Shown piece by piece: positions 1 through 8,533 of a DNA stretch of 20,669 nucleotides; the stretch's first letter is position 1, and each line of letters begins with the position of its first letter. Where the stretch lies: NCBI GenBank assembly GCA_013205415.1, contig JABMMY010000256.1, forward strand, positions 1-20,669, in the 5' to 3' direction. The DNA is from Deltaproteobacteria bacterium (GTDB taxonomy: Bacteria > Bdellovibrionota > FAC87 > UBA2466). The notes below the pieces were generated by a model, which was not told where the DNA came from, did not search any database, and was given only the letters and a program-made list of their open reading frames with translations. The translations under genes were made by a program, and so were the position numbers.

Positions 1-2
1 CA

Positions 3-104
3 AGCCTCTTGCAAAATCTTAATGCTTTAGGTCATGAAAGAGGTCTCTTCTTGAAATTCCAGCCGGTTCCTCCTATCATGCCCCCCTTACTTCACCCTTT
101 TTAA
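3..104 (+). CDS. C-terminal tail of an unidentified upstream gene (partial)
   Basis: This frame is open from the window edge to a TAA at 102-104 and gives about 33 residues, ending in a Pro/Leu-rich tail (PPIMPPLLHPF). The other two forward frames close early: TAA at 20-22 and TAG at 28-30. This frame is therefore the only forward candidate for an upstream gene running into lepB, 28 bases before its ATG. The fragment is too short to recognise a family, and it could simply be non-coding. Confidence 0.35.
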   Translation, partial: SLLQNLNALGHERGLFLKFQPVPPIMPPLLHPF

Positions 105-132
105 TTTCTACTGTGGAAAGAGAGTAACTCAA

Positions 133-906
133 ATGGGATTCCTAAAACAGAACACCCAACTTATCATCATGATCGCGGCACTATTTGCGATACGCTGGAG
201 TGTTATCGAGCCTTACGTCGTTCCCACAGGGTCGATGGAACCCACCTTAAAAACTGGAGACCGGTTGTATGCCCTAAAATGTGCTTATGATTTTCGTATT
301 CCAATGACGAATCAGATCTTATTTCGCACCGGCAAGGTAAAGCGTGGAGATGTTATTTTATTTGAAGCTCCGCGAACGCCAGAAATTACCTATGTAAAAA
401 GAGCGATTGGCCTTCCGGGAGATAAAATTAGCTTTCGGGAGGGTGTTCTTTACGTTAATGGCCAGGAGATTCAGAAAAATATATTTCCAACTAGAGAGGT
501 CATGTACGACATTGAAGAAAAGGAACAAAAAAATCTGTATCTAGAAAATCTAACGGGGAAAAAACACTATGTTATTTTAGATAATAAATTTGATAGAGCC
601 CCTTCACGTTTTATGGATGAGATTCAGGTCCCCGAGGGGTATCTGTTTGCTGTCGGTGACAATCGAGATCATAGTTATGACAGTCGCTATTGGGGTTTTG
701 TTCCGATGGAAAACCTAAAGGGTCAGGCCATGTTTATTTGGTACTCCAGTTGGGATCCGAATGTAAAAGAAAGTATGACCTCCACTTCACTGTCGGTTTC
801 AGAACGAATTTATTATTATGGTTATGAATTTTTTAAATTTTTTCCAGATTACATCAAAGGCGAAGCCTGGATTCGCAAAGAGAGAATAGGGACTGTTATT
901 CGGTGA
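133..906 (+). CDS. lepB: Signal peptidase I
   Basis: This membrane-anchored serine protease removes signal peptides from exported proteins on the outer face of the inner membrane. One hydrophobic segment (residues about 9-20) is followed by the catalytic-serine motif PTGSMEPTL, with Ser34. The catalytic lysine is Lys89 in TYVKRAIGLPGD, and the late box GDNRDHSYDSRYWG lies at 175-188. These are the family's Ser/Lys dyad and boxes in the right order. Length is 257 residues, normal for single-anchor forms. The region between the lysine box and the GDN box is enlarged by an insertion (about 115-165), as in many Gram-negative enzymes. A GAGAG sequence lies about 8 bases before the ATG. dnaE starts 30 bases downstream on the same strand, so the two may be co-transcribed. 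Many other genes here encode signal peptides it would process. Confidence 0.95.
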   Translation: MGFLKQNTQLIIMIAALFAIRWSVIEPYVVPTGSMEPTLKTGDRLYALKCAYDFRIPMTNQILFRTGKVKRGDVILFEAPRTPEITYVKRAIGLPGDKISFREGVLYVNGQEIQKNIFPTREVMYDIEEKEQKNLYLENLTGKKHYVILDNKFDRAPSRFMDEIQVPEGYLFAVGDNRDHSYDSRYWGFVPMENLKGQAMFIWYSSWDPNVKESMTSTSLSVSERIYYYGYEFFKFFPDYIKGEAWIRKERIGTVIR

Positions 907-936
907 GAATCTATTTCAAAGGAAATAACTAGCGAC

Positions 937-3900
937 ATGGCAGCAGAATTTACACACTTGCATGTTCACTCCAACTACAGTTTGTTGGATAGCACTATCC
1001 GTATTGAAGAATTAGTTAAAACGGCCTCCGCCGATAAAATGGCTGCGGTCGCCTTAACCGATCATGGAAATATGTTTGGTGCTTTAGATTTTTATCTTTA
1101 TGGTAAAAAATATGGGCTGAAACCTATCATCGGCTGTGAAGTGTACCTGGCTCCTGGTAATCGTTTTCTAAGAGGAAATAATACGAGTGGAGATGAAGAG
1201 GCGGCCCCTTACTCTACTAGCCGTTCTGGCCTCAATCACCTAATTCTACTGGTGCAAAATGAGGTCGGTTATCAAAATCTTTGTCGTTTAGTCAGTAGTG
1301 GTTATCTAGAGGGGTTTTATTATAAACCTCGAATCGATAAGGATATTTTAAAGGAATACTCAGAGGGGCTCATAGCCACTTCAAGTTGTCTTAAGGGAGA
1401 GGTCTCTAACCTGTGCCTCATGGGCGATATGGATAGAGCCAGAGATGCGGCCATTTTTTATCGAGATCTTTTTAAAGGAAACTTTTATTTAGAACTACAG
1501 CAAAATGGTGTGCCCCAGCAGATGTTAGTCAATCAAAGATTCCAAGAACTTTCTAAAGACCTCGGAATTCCTTTGATTGCTACAGCCGATTGTCATTACC
1601 TAAAAAAGGAGGACGCTTTTGCTCAGGAGGTTTTACTCGCTATTCAAACAGGCAAAGTCATGGAGAACACTTCAGACCATCATATTCTAAGTGATGAATT
1701 TTATTTCAAACCGCAGGCCGTAATAAAAGAGGAGTTTTCTTATTGTCCTGAAGCTATTTCCAATACCATGGAGATAGCTAATAAATGCAACTTTGAATTT
1801 AAATTTGACGACGAGCAAGGAAAGAAGATCTATCACTTCCCAAAGTTTGAACCTCCCGCAGGAAAAACCCCAAGTGAATTTCTCGTTGATTCAGCCCATG
1901 CAGGATTACAGAAAATTCTTACAGAAAAAGAGGAGGTGGAGACTAGGATTCTTTCTCAAGCGGAAAGACAAAAATATTACGATAGACTAGAACGAGAAAT
2001 TTCTGTGATCGAATCCATGGGTTTCACTGGATATTTTTTAATCGTTTCAGATTTTATTGGCCATGCTAAAGACAATGGCATTCCTGTGGGCCCAGGAAGG
2101 GGATCTGGAGCGGGTAGTTTAGTTGCCTATTGCCTGCGTATTACCGAACTTGATCCTTTAGAGCACGGTCTTTTATTTGAGCGATTTTTAAATCCAGAAC
2201 GGGTATCTCTTCCCGATTTTGACGTCGATTTTTGCATGGATAAAAGAGAGCAAATTATTAAGTATGTAGTCGATAAATATGGCAAAGATTGTGTAGCGCA
2301 GATTATTACCTACGGAAAACTTCAAGCGCGCGGTGTGATTCGTGATGTGGGTAAAGTTTTTGGAATGGCCGTAAGTGAGTTTGATAAAATTGCAAAGTTA
2401 GTTCCTGAAACCGTCGGTATCAATTTAGAAAAAGCCTTTGAACAGGAACCTCGCTTGCGCGCCCTTACTGAAAGCGATCCTAAACTGCACCATCTTTTTA
2501 CCATCTGTCGATCTCTTGAAGGCTTGGCTCGACACGCCTCTATTCATGCGGCTGGCCTAGTCATTTCTAATCGTCCCATGGTGGAGCACTGTCCGCTTTA
2601 TCGAGGGAAAAATAACGAATTAGTCATTCAATTTGACATGAAAAAAGCCGAAGAGATCGGACTTATTAAGTTCGACTTTTTGGGTCTAAAAACGCTCACG
2701 TTTTTAGAGTCTGCAGAACGCTTAGTGAAAAGTCGTCATCCCGATAAAAATTTTAAGCTGTCACGAATCGATTTGGCCGATAAGAAAATGAACGAGCTTC
2801 TTGCTAAGGGAGATACTTTCGGTATTTTTCAGCTTGAGAGTTCGGGCATGCAGGATCTTCTTAAAAAAGCTCGCCCCGATTGTTTTGCCGATATTGTAGC
2901 TATTATTTCACTCTATCGCCCAGGCCCTATGGTAATGCTCGATGATTTTATTGGAAGAAAGCATGGCACCATACCCATTCAATATCAATTCGAGGAGCTT
3001 CGTCCTATTCTTCAGGAGACCTATGGGATTATGGTTTACCAAGAGCAGGTTCAGCAGATCGCAATGACACTTGCCAGTTATACGGCAGGAGGAGCCGATC
3101 TGCTTCGTCGTGCCATGGGAAAAAAGAAGCCAGAAGAGATGGCGATGCAAAAGGAGATCTTTTTAGCGGGAACTTCAAAAAATAATCACAACGCTGTAAA
3201 TGCTGAAAAATTATTTGATCTCATGGCAAATTTCGCAGGTTATGGGTTTAATAAATCCCATGCGGCAGCCTATTCAGTTATTACCTGTCAAACCGCTTTT
3301 CTGAAAACGCATTATCCGGTCGAATTTTTTGCAAGCCTTCTTTCTACTGAGCGGGAAAATACCGATAAGATCACAAAATATATTGCCGATGCGAAACGAC
3401 ACCACATTGACGTGTTACCGCCAGACATCAACGAAAGTGACACCGACTTTACTGTGCTCTCTCCGACTCAAATACGATTTGGACTAGGGGCGATCAAGGG
3501 CGTGGGACAGATTGCTATCGATTCTGTAATCGAAGCCAGAAAAAAGGATGGCCCTTTTAAAGATCTTTTTGACCTTTGCGATCGCTGTCTTACCCGCACC
3601 GTTAACAAGCGAGTTTTGGAGGCCTTTGTAAAGGCTGGAGCTTTAGATGGTTTTAAGATTCATCGGGCGTCGCTTTTTAAAGCGATTGATGAGGCCTTGG
3701 GTATGGGATCCTCTATGCAAAAAACCCGAGATGATAAACAACCTTCATTCTCCGATCTTTTCGGAATTGAGGAGGAGTCTACTTTTTCCACAAGAAAGAT
3801 AGCCTATCCTGAAGAGATTCCATGGCCCAGACTTCATGAATTAAAATTAGAAAAAGAGACGATCGGATTTTATGTATCGGGCCATCCTTTAGATGACTTT

Positions 3901-4491
3901 TTAGAGGAGCTTGATCGCTACACCACGGCGTCTATCGCCTCCTGTCTGTTTTATCCTAGTTCCAAAGAGTCGTTTTTGGGGGTCGAGGTGGTTTCATTAA
4001 AAGAGATCATTACAAAACGGGGCGATCGCATGGCCTTTGTTTTAATAGAAGATAAAACCGCGCAGATCGAAGCGGTCATTTTTTCCGATTTCTATCTCGA
4101 GAATGAGGCCCTATTAAAAAGTGGAGAACCTCTTTGGATAAAAGGGCAGATCGAGGTAGCCGAAGGCGGAGTGAAGGTAATTCTTTCTAAGAAAAATCAT
4201 GCCAAAGTTTTACCTTTGCGTCATGCCTATGAGGCTATGGCCAAGGAAATTCATCTCTATTTTCCATTACAGGAAAAACAGAACTTAGACTCTCAAACCT
4301 TAAAAACCCTTCACAACTATTTGCAAGCCGTTACCGATAAAAATGGGGCCCCACTGTTCTTGCATTTAGAGACCTCCAAATCGGCCGAAACGATTTTAAG
4401 GATGAAAGAGACTATCCCTCTGAACCGAGACACGGTAAACTTCATCAGGAATATTCTTCAAAAAGAGAGGATGCGAATTGAATTTAGGTAA
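937..4491 (+). CDS. dnaE: DNA polymerase III subunit alpha
   Basis: This is the catalytic subunit of the replicative DNA polymerase; it extends the primer 5' to 3' within the holoenzyme. At 1184 residues it has the usual DnaE length. An N-terminal PHP domain starts with HLHVHS (7-12). The palm contains GPGRGSGAG and then PDFDVDF, whose Asp427 and Asp429 match the first two metal-binding aspartates. KFDFLGLKT carries the likely third, Asp580. A helix-hairpin-helix (IKGVGQ, about residue 850) and a C-terminal OB-fold (about 1000-1060) follow. No 3'-5' exonuclease domain is seen, so this is DnaE and not PolC. An AAGGAAAT sequence lies 12 or so bases upstream of the ATG. The 3' end overlaps the next gene by 14 bases, which suggests translational coupling. 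Confidence 0.97.
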   Translation: MAAEFTHLHVHSNYSLLDSTIRIEELVKTASADKMAAVALTDHGNMFGALDFYLYGKKYGLKPIIGCEVYLAPGNRFLRGNNTSGDEEAAPYSTSRSGLNHLILLVQNEVGYQNLCRLVSSGYLEGFYYKPRIDKDILKEYSEGLIATSSCLKGEVSNLCLMGDMDRARDAAIFYRDLFKGNFYLELQQNGVPQQMLVNQRFQELSKDLGIPLIATADCHYLKKEDAFAQEVLLAIQTGKVMENTSDHHILSDEFYFKPQAVIKEEFSYCPEAISNTMEIANKCNFEFKFDDEQGKKIYHFPKFEPPAGKTPSEFLVDSAHAGLQKILTEKEEVETRILSQAERQKYYDRLEREISVIESMGFTGYFLIVSDFIGHAKDNGIPVGPGRGSGAGSLVAYCLRITELDPLEHGLLFERFLNPERVSLPDFDVDFCMDKREQIIKYVVDKYGKDCVAQIITYGKLQARGVIRDVGKVFGMAVSEFDKIAKLVPETVGINLEKAFEQEPRLRALTESDPKLHHLFTICRSLEGLARHASIHAAGLVISNRPMVEHCPLYRGKNNELVIQFDMKKAEEIGLIKFDFLGLKTLTFLESAERLVKSRHPDKNFKLSRIDLADKKMNELLAKGDTFGIFQLESSGMQDLLKKARPDCFADIVAIISLYRPGPMVMLDDFIGRKHGTIPIQYQFEELRPILQETYGIMVYQEQVQQIAMTLASYTAGGADLLRRAMGKKKPEEMAMQKEIFLAGTSKNNHNAVNAEKLFDLMANFAGYGFNKSHAAAYSVITCQTAFLKTHYPVEFFASLLSTERENTDKITKYIADAKRHHIDVLPPDINESDTDFTVLSPTQIRFGLGAIKGVGQIAIDSVIEARKKDGPFKDLFDLCDRCLTRTVNKRVLEAFVKAGALDGFKIHRASLFKAIDEALGMGSSMQKTRDDKQPSFSDLFGIEEESTFSTRKIAYPEEIPWPRLHELKLEKETIGFYVSGHPLDDFLEELDRYTTASIASCLFYPSSKESFLGVEVVSLKEIITKRGDRMAFVLIEDKTAQIEAVIFSDFYLENEALLKSGEPLWIKGQIEVAEGGVKVILSKKNHAKVLPLRHAYEAMAKEIHLYFPLQEKQNLDSQTLKTLHNYLQAVTDKNGAPLFLHLETSKSAETILRMKETIPLNRDTVNFIRNILQKERMRIEFR
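4465..4480 (+). promoter_or_regulatory. Ribosome binding site and TTG start inside the dnaE end
   Basis: GAGAGG at 4465-4470 is followed by a 7-base spacer and a TTG codon at 4478. The signal lies within the last codons of dnaE. It sets the start of the next gene, because the resulting protein begins directly with a clean signal peptide. The overlap of 14 bases fits coupled translation. Confidence 0.6.
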
Positions 4492-5599
4492 ATTTATTTT
4501 TGTGATTTTAATTATCACTCAGATGGTGTGGGCCGAGGGCGTTCCATTTACAGTGTCATCTTCATCCATAGTTAAAAATCCAAACCCCTCAGCTTCAGAG
4601 GCACAGAACAGTGATCCTGAAACGACTCTTATTTCCGATTTGAAATATTTAGCTGTGGCCAATTGGCTGCAAACTTACTTGGGGCAGCGGTTTACGCAAT
4701 TTGATAAATATATTACTCCAGACTTTGCTGAAAAATATATCTTTGATTATAAGTTAAATCGCCAAGCTCAACCTGCTGGCACCTTAGAATTGGTCGGACA
4801 TTTAGATGGGGATTCTCTTAAAAAATGGATTCGATTGGTCGATTCCAAGTCTAAAGGATCCAATCAAATTAGACCTCTTTTTATCGTCTCATCTAACCTG
4901 CCTGGATTCATCATTTCACCCAGTGAAACTGCCAGTAGATCAAAAGATTCTTTAATCATCCAGATCTTAAATCAAATGGCGCAGGAAAAATTGCGAAAAT
5001 TGAACGCAGGACTCACCCCTTTAGACGGTCCCTGCTCACTAGAGGCTCCACCGAAAAATAACTCGGAGATTCAAACTTTGATCTCCATCGCTAATCGAGG
5101 TAACGAAACTTTAGTCGTCTGGGCAGCGCTCACAGCGTGTCCTGGATGTAATAGCACACGGATCGATCTTTTTCTTTTTAACACCTACTCCCAGAATTTA
5201 ACGTTTGTAGTAGGCGATGATTTAATACTTTCTGCTCGCGATCTTGGGAACCCTAATTTATTAAGAAGGGTTCTGACTCCAGTATTTTTGGGCTTTCAGA
5301 CAGAACTGGAAAATGCCTTTTCTGAGGACACACTAAAAGAGATGCCCTTTAAATTAATAATCGATAATATCGATTCCTTCAGGTTGTTAAAATTAGCTGA
5401 AACCGGATTAAGTCGAGGCAATGGCTTTAGTGCGCCTATTTTCAAAAAAGCTGCCGGAAAAACGGCGGAGTATGAAATTAAATCGGCACTTTCGATAGAG
5501 GAACTTACTCAGCGCATCGAGGCTAGTCCCTTAGCAGGCTTTAAAAATCAGGTCACACGCGTTGATGGATCTACCCTAGTTGTGAGATACTTTAGGTAG
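4478..5599 (+). CDS. Exported protein of unknown function downstream of dnaE
   Basis: I do not recognise a named family. The 373-residue protein starts with TTG and has a clear signal peptide: MNLGKFIFVILIITQMVWA, then EG, with cleavage after VWA. The mature part has a Ser/Pro/Asn-rich linker, then an Ala-Asn-Trp-Leu helix and a Tyr-rich segment (ITPDFAEKYIFDY). This loosely resembles the N-terminal domain of FlgT-like envelope proteins. A CPGC motif (Cys221, Cys224) and one more Cys near 187 could form disulfides in the periplasm. The next gene, 42 bases on, encodes a CsgG/FlgT-like lipoprotein, so the two may act together in the periplasm or outer membrane. That partnership is inference from position and a weak resemblance only. 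No truncation is visible. Confidence 0.75.
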   Translation: MNLGKFIFVILIITQMVWAEGVPFTVSSSSIVKNPNPSASEAQNSDPETTLISDLKYLAVANWLQTYLGQRFTQFDKYITPDFAEKYIFDYKLNRQAQPAGTLELVGHLDGDSLKKWIRLVDSKSKGSNQIRPLFIVSSNLPGFIISPSETASRSKDSLIIQILNQMAQEKLRKLNAGLTPLDGPCSLEAPPKNNSEIQTLISIANRGNETLVVWAALTACPGCNSTRIDLFLFNTYSQNLTFVVGDDLILSARDLGNPNLLRRVLTPVFLGFQTELENAFSEDTLKEMPFKLIIDNIDSFRLLKLAETGLSRGNGFSAPIFKKAAGKTAEYEIKSALSIEELTQRIEASPLAGFKNQVTRVDGSTLVVRYFR

Positions 5600-5641
5600 G
5601 GTCGTTCTAATCTTAACCTTTCCCCCAAAAAAAAGAATGCT

Positions 5642-6635
5642 ATGCGCTATATAAAATTAACTTTTATTTTAGGTGTTTTATTTTTTCTTCCACAGTGTGC
5701 ATCACTCAATCCCTTCGCCTCCTCCCCAATTCCAAAACCTGATACTGAACCCAAAACAACCGCAGAGGTAGAGGGGGAAAATGATCGGCCTAGATACACT
5801 TGGGAAATTAATGATTCCTTAAAAAATTCTGTAAAAAAAAGGATTGTGATTCTGAACTTTCATAATCGTACGCAATATGGGGGAAGAGAATTAGGAGAGT
5901 TTGCAGCGATAGCTGTAAAGGATTCTATTTCTAAAATGCCAGAATTTGTAATTATCACTGAGGAGGAGCTCACTCCCGATCAAACTATTACGTTTCAGGA
6001 TGGTAAGTACAATATGAAGGAGGTATTTGAAAAGGCAAGAGCCAGAGGAGTTTCGGCGATAGTGACAGGTTCTATCGACGATCTTAGAATATAGGAACGT
6101 GGAGATGAAGTGGGGCTGTTTCAAACTCGCTATCATTCGGTCACAGCCAATGTGAAGTTTCAACTTTTCGACGCCACCAATGAAAAAATGCTTATCGCCA
6201 AAAAATACATCGGCAGAGGTCATTGAAGAACACACCAGATTTTTGGGTAATCGATCTATTGAAAGTTATGATGCCAATCGAGGTGAAGGAGCTGTTTCTA
6301 AAGCCATTCAGAAAACACTTCCCTTGTTTTCCACCTTTGCAAAACGTATTTCTTGGGTAGGTAGAATTGCAAAAATAGATCTGAGTCGATTTTATATTAA
6401 TGCAGGAGAGCCTACCGGAATTACTCGAGGCCAGCTTTTAAAGGTTTTTGGTCCTAGCCACCCCATTATCGACGATGACTCTCAGCAGTTTATTGGAATG
6501 GCCCCTGGACGTTTTAAAGGGATTTTAAAGGTAGTCGATTATTTTGGAGTTGATGGAGCGGTGGCTATCGTTCACGCAGGTGCTGGTTTTGAAGAAAAAG
6601 ACCGTGTAGAAATTTACAGCCCTCCTCGACAATAA
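5642..6635 (+). pseudogene. CsgG/FlgT-like lipoprotein gene, broken by a stop and a frameshift
   Basis: The first piece (5642-6094) starts with a lipoprotein-like signal ending FFLPQCAS (Cys in a non-standard lipobox). It continues with the CsgG/LpoB-like core: KRIVILNFHNRT, then ARGVSAIVTGSIDD. A TAG at 6092-6094 interrupts it. The same frame then runs on with family-like sequence (ERGDEVGLFQTRYHSVTANV ... KKYIGR) until a TGA at 6224. From about 6218 the coding continues one base over, as VIEEHTRFLGNRSIE, to 6635. It ends in a FlgT-C-like domain (AKIDLSRFYINAGEPTGI, then RVEIYSPP). Dropping one G from the GG at 6218-6219 and reading through the TAG gives one protein of about 330 residues. 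Relatives act in outer-membrane assembly or export; no specific role is clear. Two separate lesions favour a recent pseudogene. Sequencing error is the alternative. Confidence 0.75.
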
Positions 6636-6738
6636 CTTTTATCCTCATTTAAGCAACCTGTGAAAAGGTCATGCTCCCCCTTAAGGTTCGGTTCCCAACA
6701 GGGGCTAGTTACAAACTCTAATAATCGGACTTTTGTTC

Positions 6739-6767
6739 TTGAAGTGATCTGACAATTTTCGTAATCT
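6739..6767 (+). promoter_or_regulatory. Possible promoter upstream of the POT transporter
   Basis: TTGAAG (6739-6744, four of six matches to the -35 consensus) and TAATCT (6762-6767, three of six) are separated by 17 bases. They lie in the 183-base spacer before the transporter gene. The match is modest and could be chance. No convincing terminator or riboswitch was found in the rest of the spacer, apart from a CCTTAAGG palindrome at 6679-6686. Confidence 0.3.
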
Positions 6768-6818
6768 CCTAAGGTATCTAACCAGGAGAGACTTATCAGA
6801 GCTTTAGTAAAATCAAAA

Positions 6819-8165
6819 TTGGCAGGTAAAGAATTTTTAGGGCACCCCGCAGGTCTTTATGTTCTTTTCACAACCGAGATGTGGGAGCGGTTTTCCTATT
6901 ATGGAATGAGAGCTTTATTAGTCATGTACATGACTAAATATCTTTTGTTCGATCCCTCTCGAGCCGCTGAGGTTTTAGGCTATAAGAGTCTTGAAGGAAT
7001 ATTGGTCGGATTATTTGGCCCCATGAATATCCAACAGATGAGTTCACAGATTTACGGGCTCTATACGGGGTTTGTTTATTTGACCCCTTTTTTCGGTGGG
7101 ATTTTAGCCGATCGCCTGCTGGGGCAATATCGGACCGTTTATTTAGGCGGAGTTCTCATGGCGATCGGCCATTTTTTGATGGCCAGTGAGAAGATGTTTT
7201 TATTAGCGCTGCTGTTTTTAATTTTAGGCAATGGTTGTTTTAAACCAAATATCTCAACTCAAGTGGCAGGACTGTATCCTGAAGGGGATCCCAGAAGAGA
7301 TGGGGCCTTTACTATTTTTTACATGGGAATTAATTTAGGGGCATTTTTCTCCCCTTTAATTTGTGGAACTTTGGGCCAAACGGTAGGTTGGCATTGGGGA
7401 TTTGGGGCTGCAGGGATTGGAATGATGATCGGTCTTTTTAGTTACTGGTTGGGAAGTGATTTAATTCCTAGAGATACTTTAACTGAAAAAGCAAGAGCCG
7501 AGGAATCTAGAAAGTTAACTAAAGGCGAATGGAATAGTATTTACGTACTCATTGTTCTTTGCTTTTTGAACATTATGTTCTGGGCTATTTACGAACAGCA
7601 AGGAAATACACTTCAGTTATGGGCCGATGATAAAACGAACTGGAAAATGCTCGGTTGGGAAATTCCATCGAGTTGGTTTCAGTCTTTTAATCCATTGATG
7701 ATCTTTATTTTTGCCCCTATCCTTAATGTTTTCTGGTCATGGCAGGCAAAGAGGGGAAAAGAGCCTTCGAGTGTGGTTAAAATGGGCATTGGTTGTCTCT
7801 TATGTGGCGGGGCTTACATCCTTATGATTTTGGCGGCTAAGGCAGTTCCTGGCGTCGATAGAGGCAGTGTTCTTTGGTTATTAGGGACGGTGTTTGTATT
7901 TACTATGGGTGAACTCTATCTTTCCCCTATTGGATTGAGCTTAGTGACTAAGGTAGCTCCTAAACCGATTATGAGTATGATGATGGGCGTATGGTTTTTA
8001 TCTAGTTTCATAGGTAATTACATGACGGGATATCTCGGCACCTTTTATACTAAAATGCCAAAAGAGACCTTCTTTCTGATCTGTTGTGGGCTTGGTATTG
8101 GCACTGGACTGGTGTTCTTTATAATCAAAGGCAAGATCAATAAGGTTCTAGGAAAATTTGTCTAA
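6819..8165 (+). CDS. POT/PTR2-family proton-dependent oligopeptide transporter
   Basis: This inner-membrane major-facilitator carrier would import di- and tripeptides with protons. The family's N-terminal motif is intact: TEMWERFSYYGMRALL, giving ExxER (Glu20, Glu23, Arg24). The second signature, FYMGINLGAFFSPLICG, lies around residues 165-185. Many hydrophobic helices follow. Length is 448 residues, slightly short for the family. The start is uncertain. The only standard in-frame start is TTG at 6819, which has no good ribosome site. An AGGAG at 6784-6788 instead sits 6 bases before an in-frame ATC at 6795, which would add eight residues. The gene stands alone and converges on bolA, the two stop codons overlapping. 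A secreted carboxypeptidase follows nearby, so peptide use is a plausible theme. Confidence 0.92.
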   Translation: MAGKEFLGHPAGLYVLFTTEMWERFSYYGMRALLVMYMTKYLLFDPSRAAEVLGYKSLEGILVGLFGPMNIQQMSSQIYGLYTGFVYLTPFFGGILADRLLGQYRTVYLGGVLMAIGHFLMASEKMFLLALLFLILGNGCFKPNISTQVAGLYPEGDPRRDGAFTIFYMGINLGAFFSPLICGTLGQTVGWHWGFGAAGIGMMIGLFSYWLGSDLIPRDTLTEKARAEESRKLTKGEWNSIYVLIVLCFLNIMFWAIYEQQGNTLQLWADDKTNWKMLGWEIPSSWFQSFNPLMIFIFAPILNVFWSWQAKRGKEPSSVVKMGIGCLLCGGAYILMILAAKAVPGVDRGSVLWLLGTVFVFTMGELYLSPIGLSLVTKVAPKPIMSMMMGVWFLSSFIGNYMTGYLGTFYTKMPKETFFLICCGLGIGTGLVFFIIKGKINKVLGKFV

Positions 8166-8476
8166 CTTTTGTTTCCCCCTAAACAGGGGGGAGACTCTAG
8201 CGATTCTGCCTGTGTTTTTTCAAACTCCTCTGGAGTGAAGGCATGGATCGATAGTGCATGAACTCCCGTGGCAAGCTCCTCTTTTAAACTTTCATAAATT
8301 TTTCGATGGCGTTGGACTAAAGATACGCCATGAAATATCCGACTGACCACGATAACTTTAAAATGAGTTTCAGACCCTTTAGGAACTGAATGTTGGTGGC
8401 TTTCATTGATGATCTCTAATTTAAACGGCAGAAAATCTCGGCTTAGTTTAGTTGTTATAGCGTTTTTAATCTTCAT
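8162..8476 (-). CDS. bolA: BolA-family protein
   Basis: BolA proteins have a small class-II KH-like fold. They partner monothiol glutaredoxins in iron-sulfur cluster trafficking, and in some bacteria also bind DNA. The 104-residue product shows the family core: INESHQHSVPKGSETHFKV, then SLVQRHRKIYESLKEEL and GVHALSIHAFTPEEF. It ends with the typical tail ESPPCLGGNKS, with its Cys. I chose the ATG at 8476, because a GAGGGTG sequence is well placed before it. A GTG at 8485 would add three residues but sits on top of that ribosome site. The gene is divergent from the carboxypeptidase gene. Its TAG overlaps the transporter's TAA by bases 8163-8164, so transcription is convergent with no space for an ordinary terminator. 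Confidence 0.93.
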   Translation of the reverse strand: MKIKNAITTKLSRDFLPFKLEIINESHQHSVPKGSETHFKVIVVSRIFHGVSLVQRHRKIYESLKEELATGVHALSIHAFTPEEFEKTQAESLESPPCLGGNKS

Positions 8477-8533
8477 GATTGTCACCCTCTTTGTAAAAGA
8501 CTAGCCTTTCTATCAACGGAAAGCAGTGAATTA

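Noticed and set aside
2908..3150. Minus-strand frames inside dnaE (also at 2322-2504)
   Set aside because: They are shadows of the strongly conserved dnaE coding strand with no protein family features.
6180..6635. Stand-alone gene starting at the ATG at 6180
   Set aside because: The first dozen residues are out of frame with the family; the coding belongs to the upstream broken gene and no ribosome site precedes the ATG.
6636..6818. Riboswitch or small RNA before the peptide transporter, including a T-arm-like GGTTCGGTTCC
   Set aside because: Only short imperfect stems and a CCTTAAGG palindrome could be drawn; no tRNA or known riboswitch core forms.
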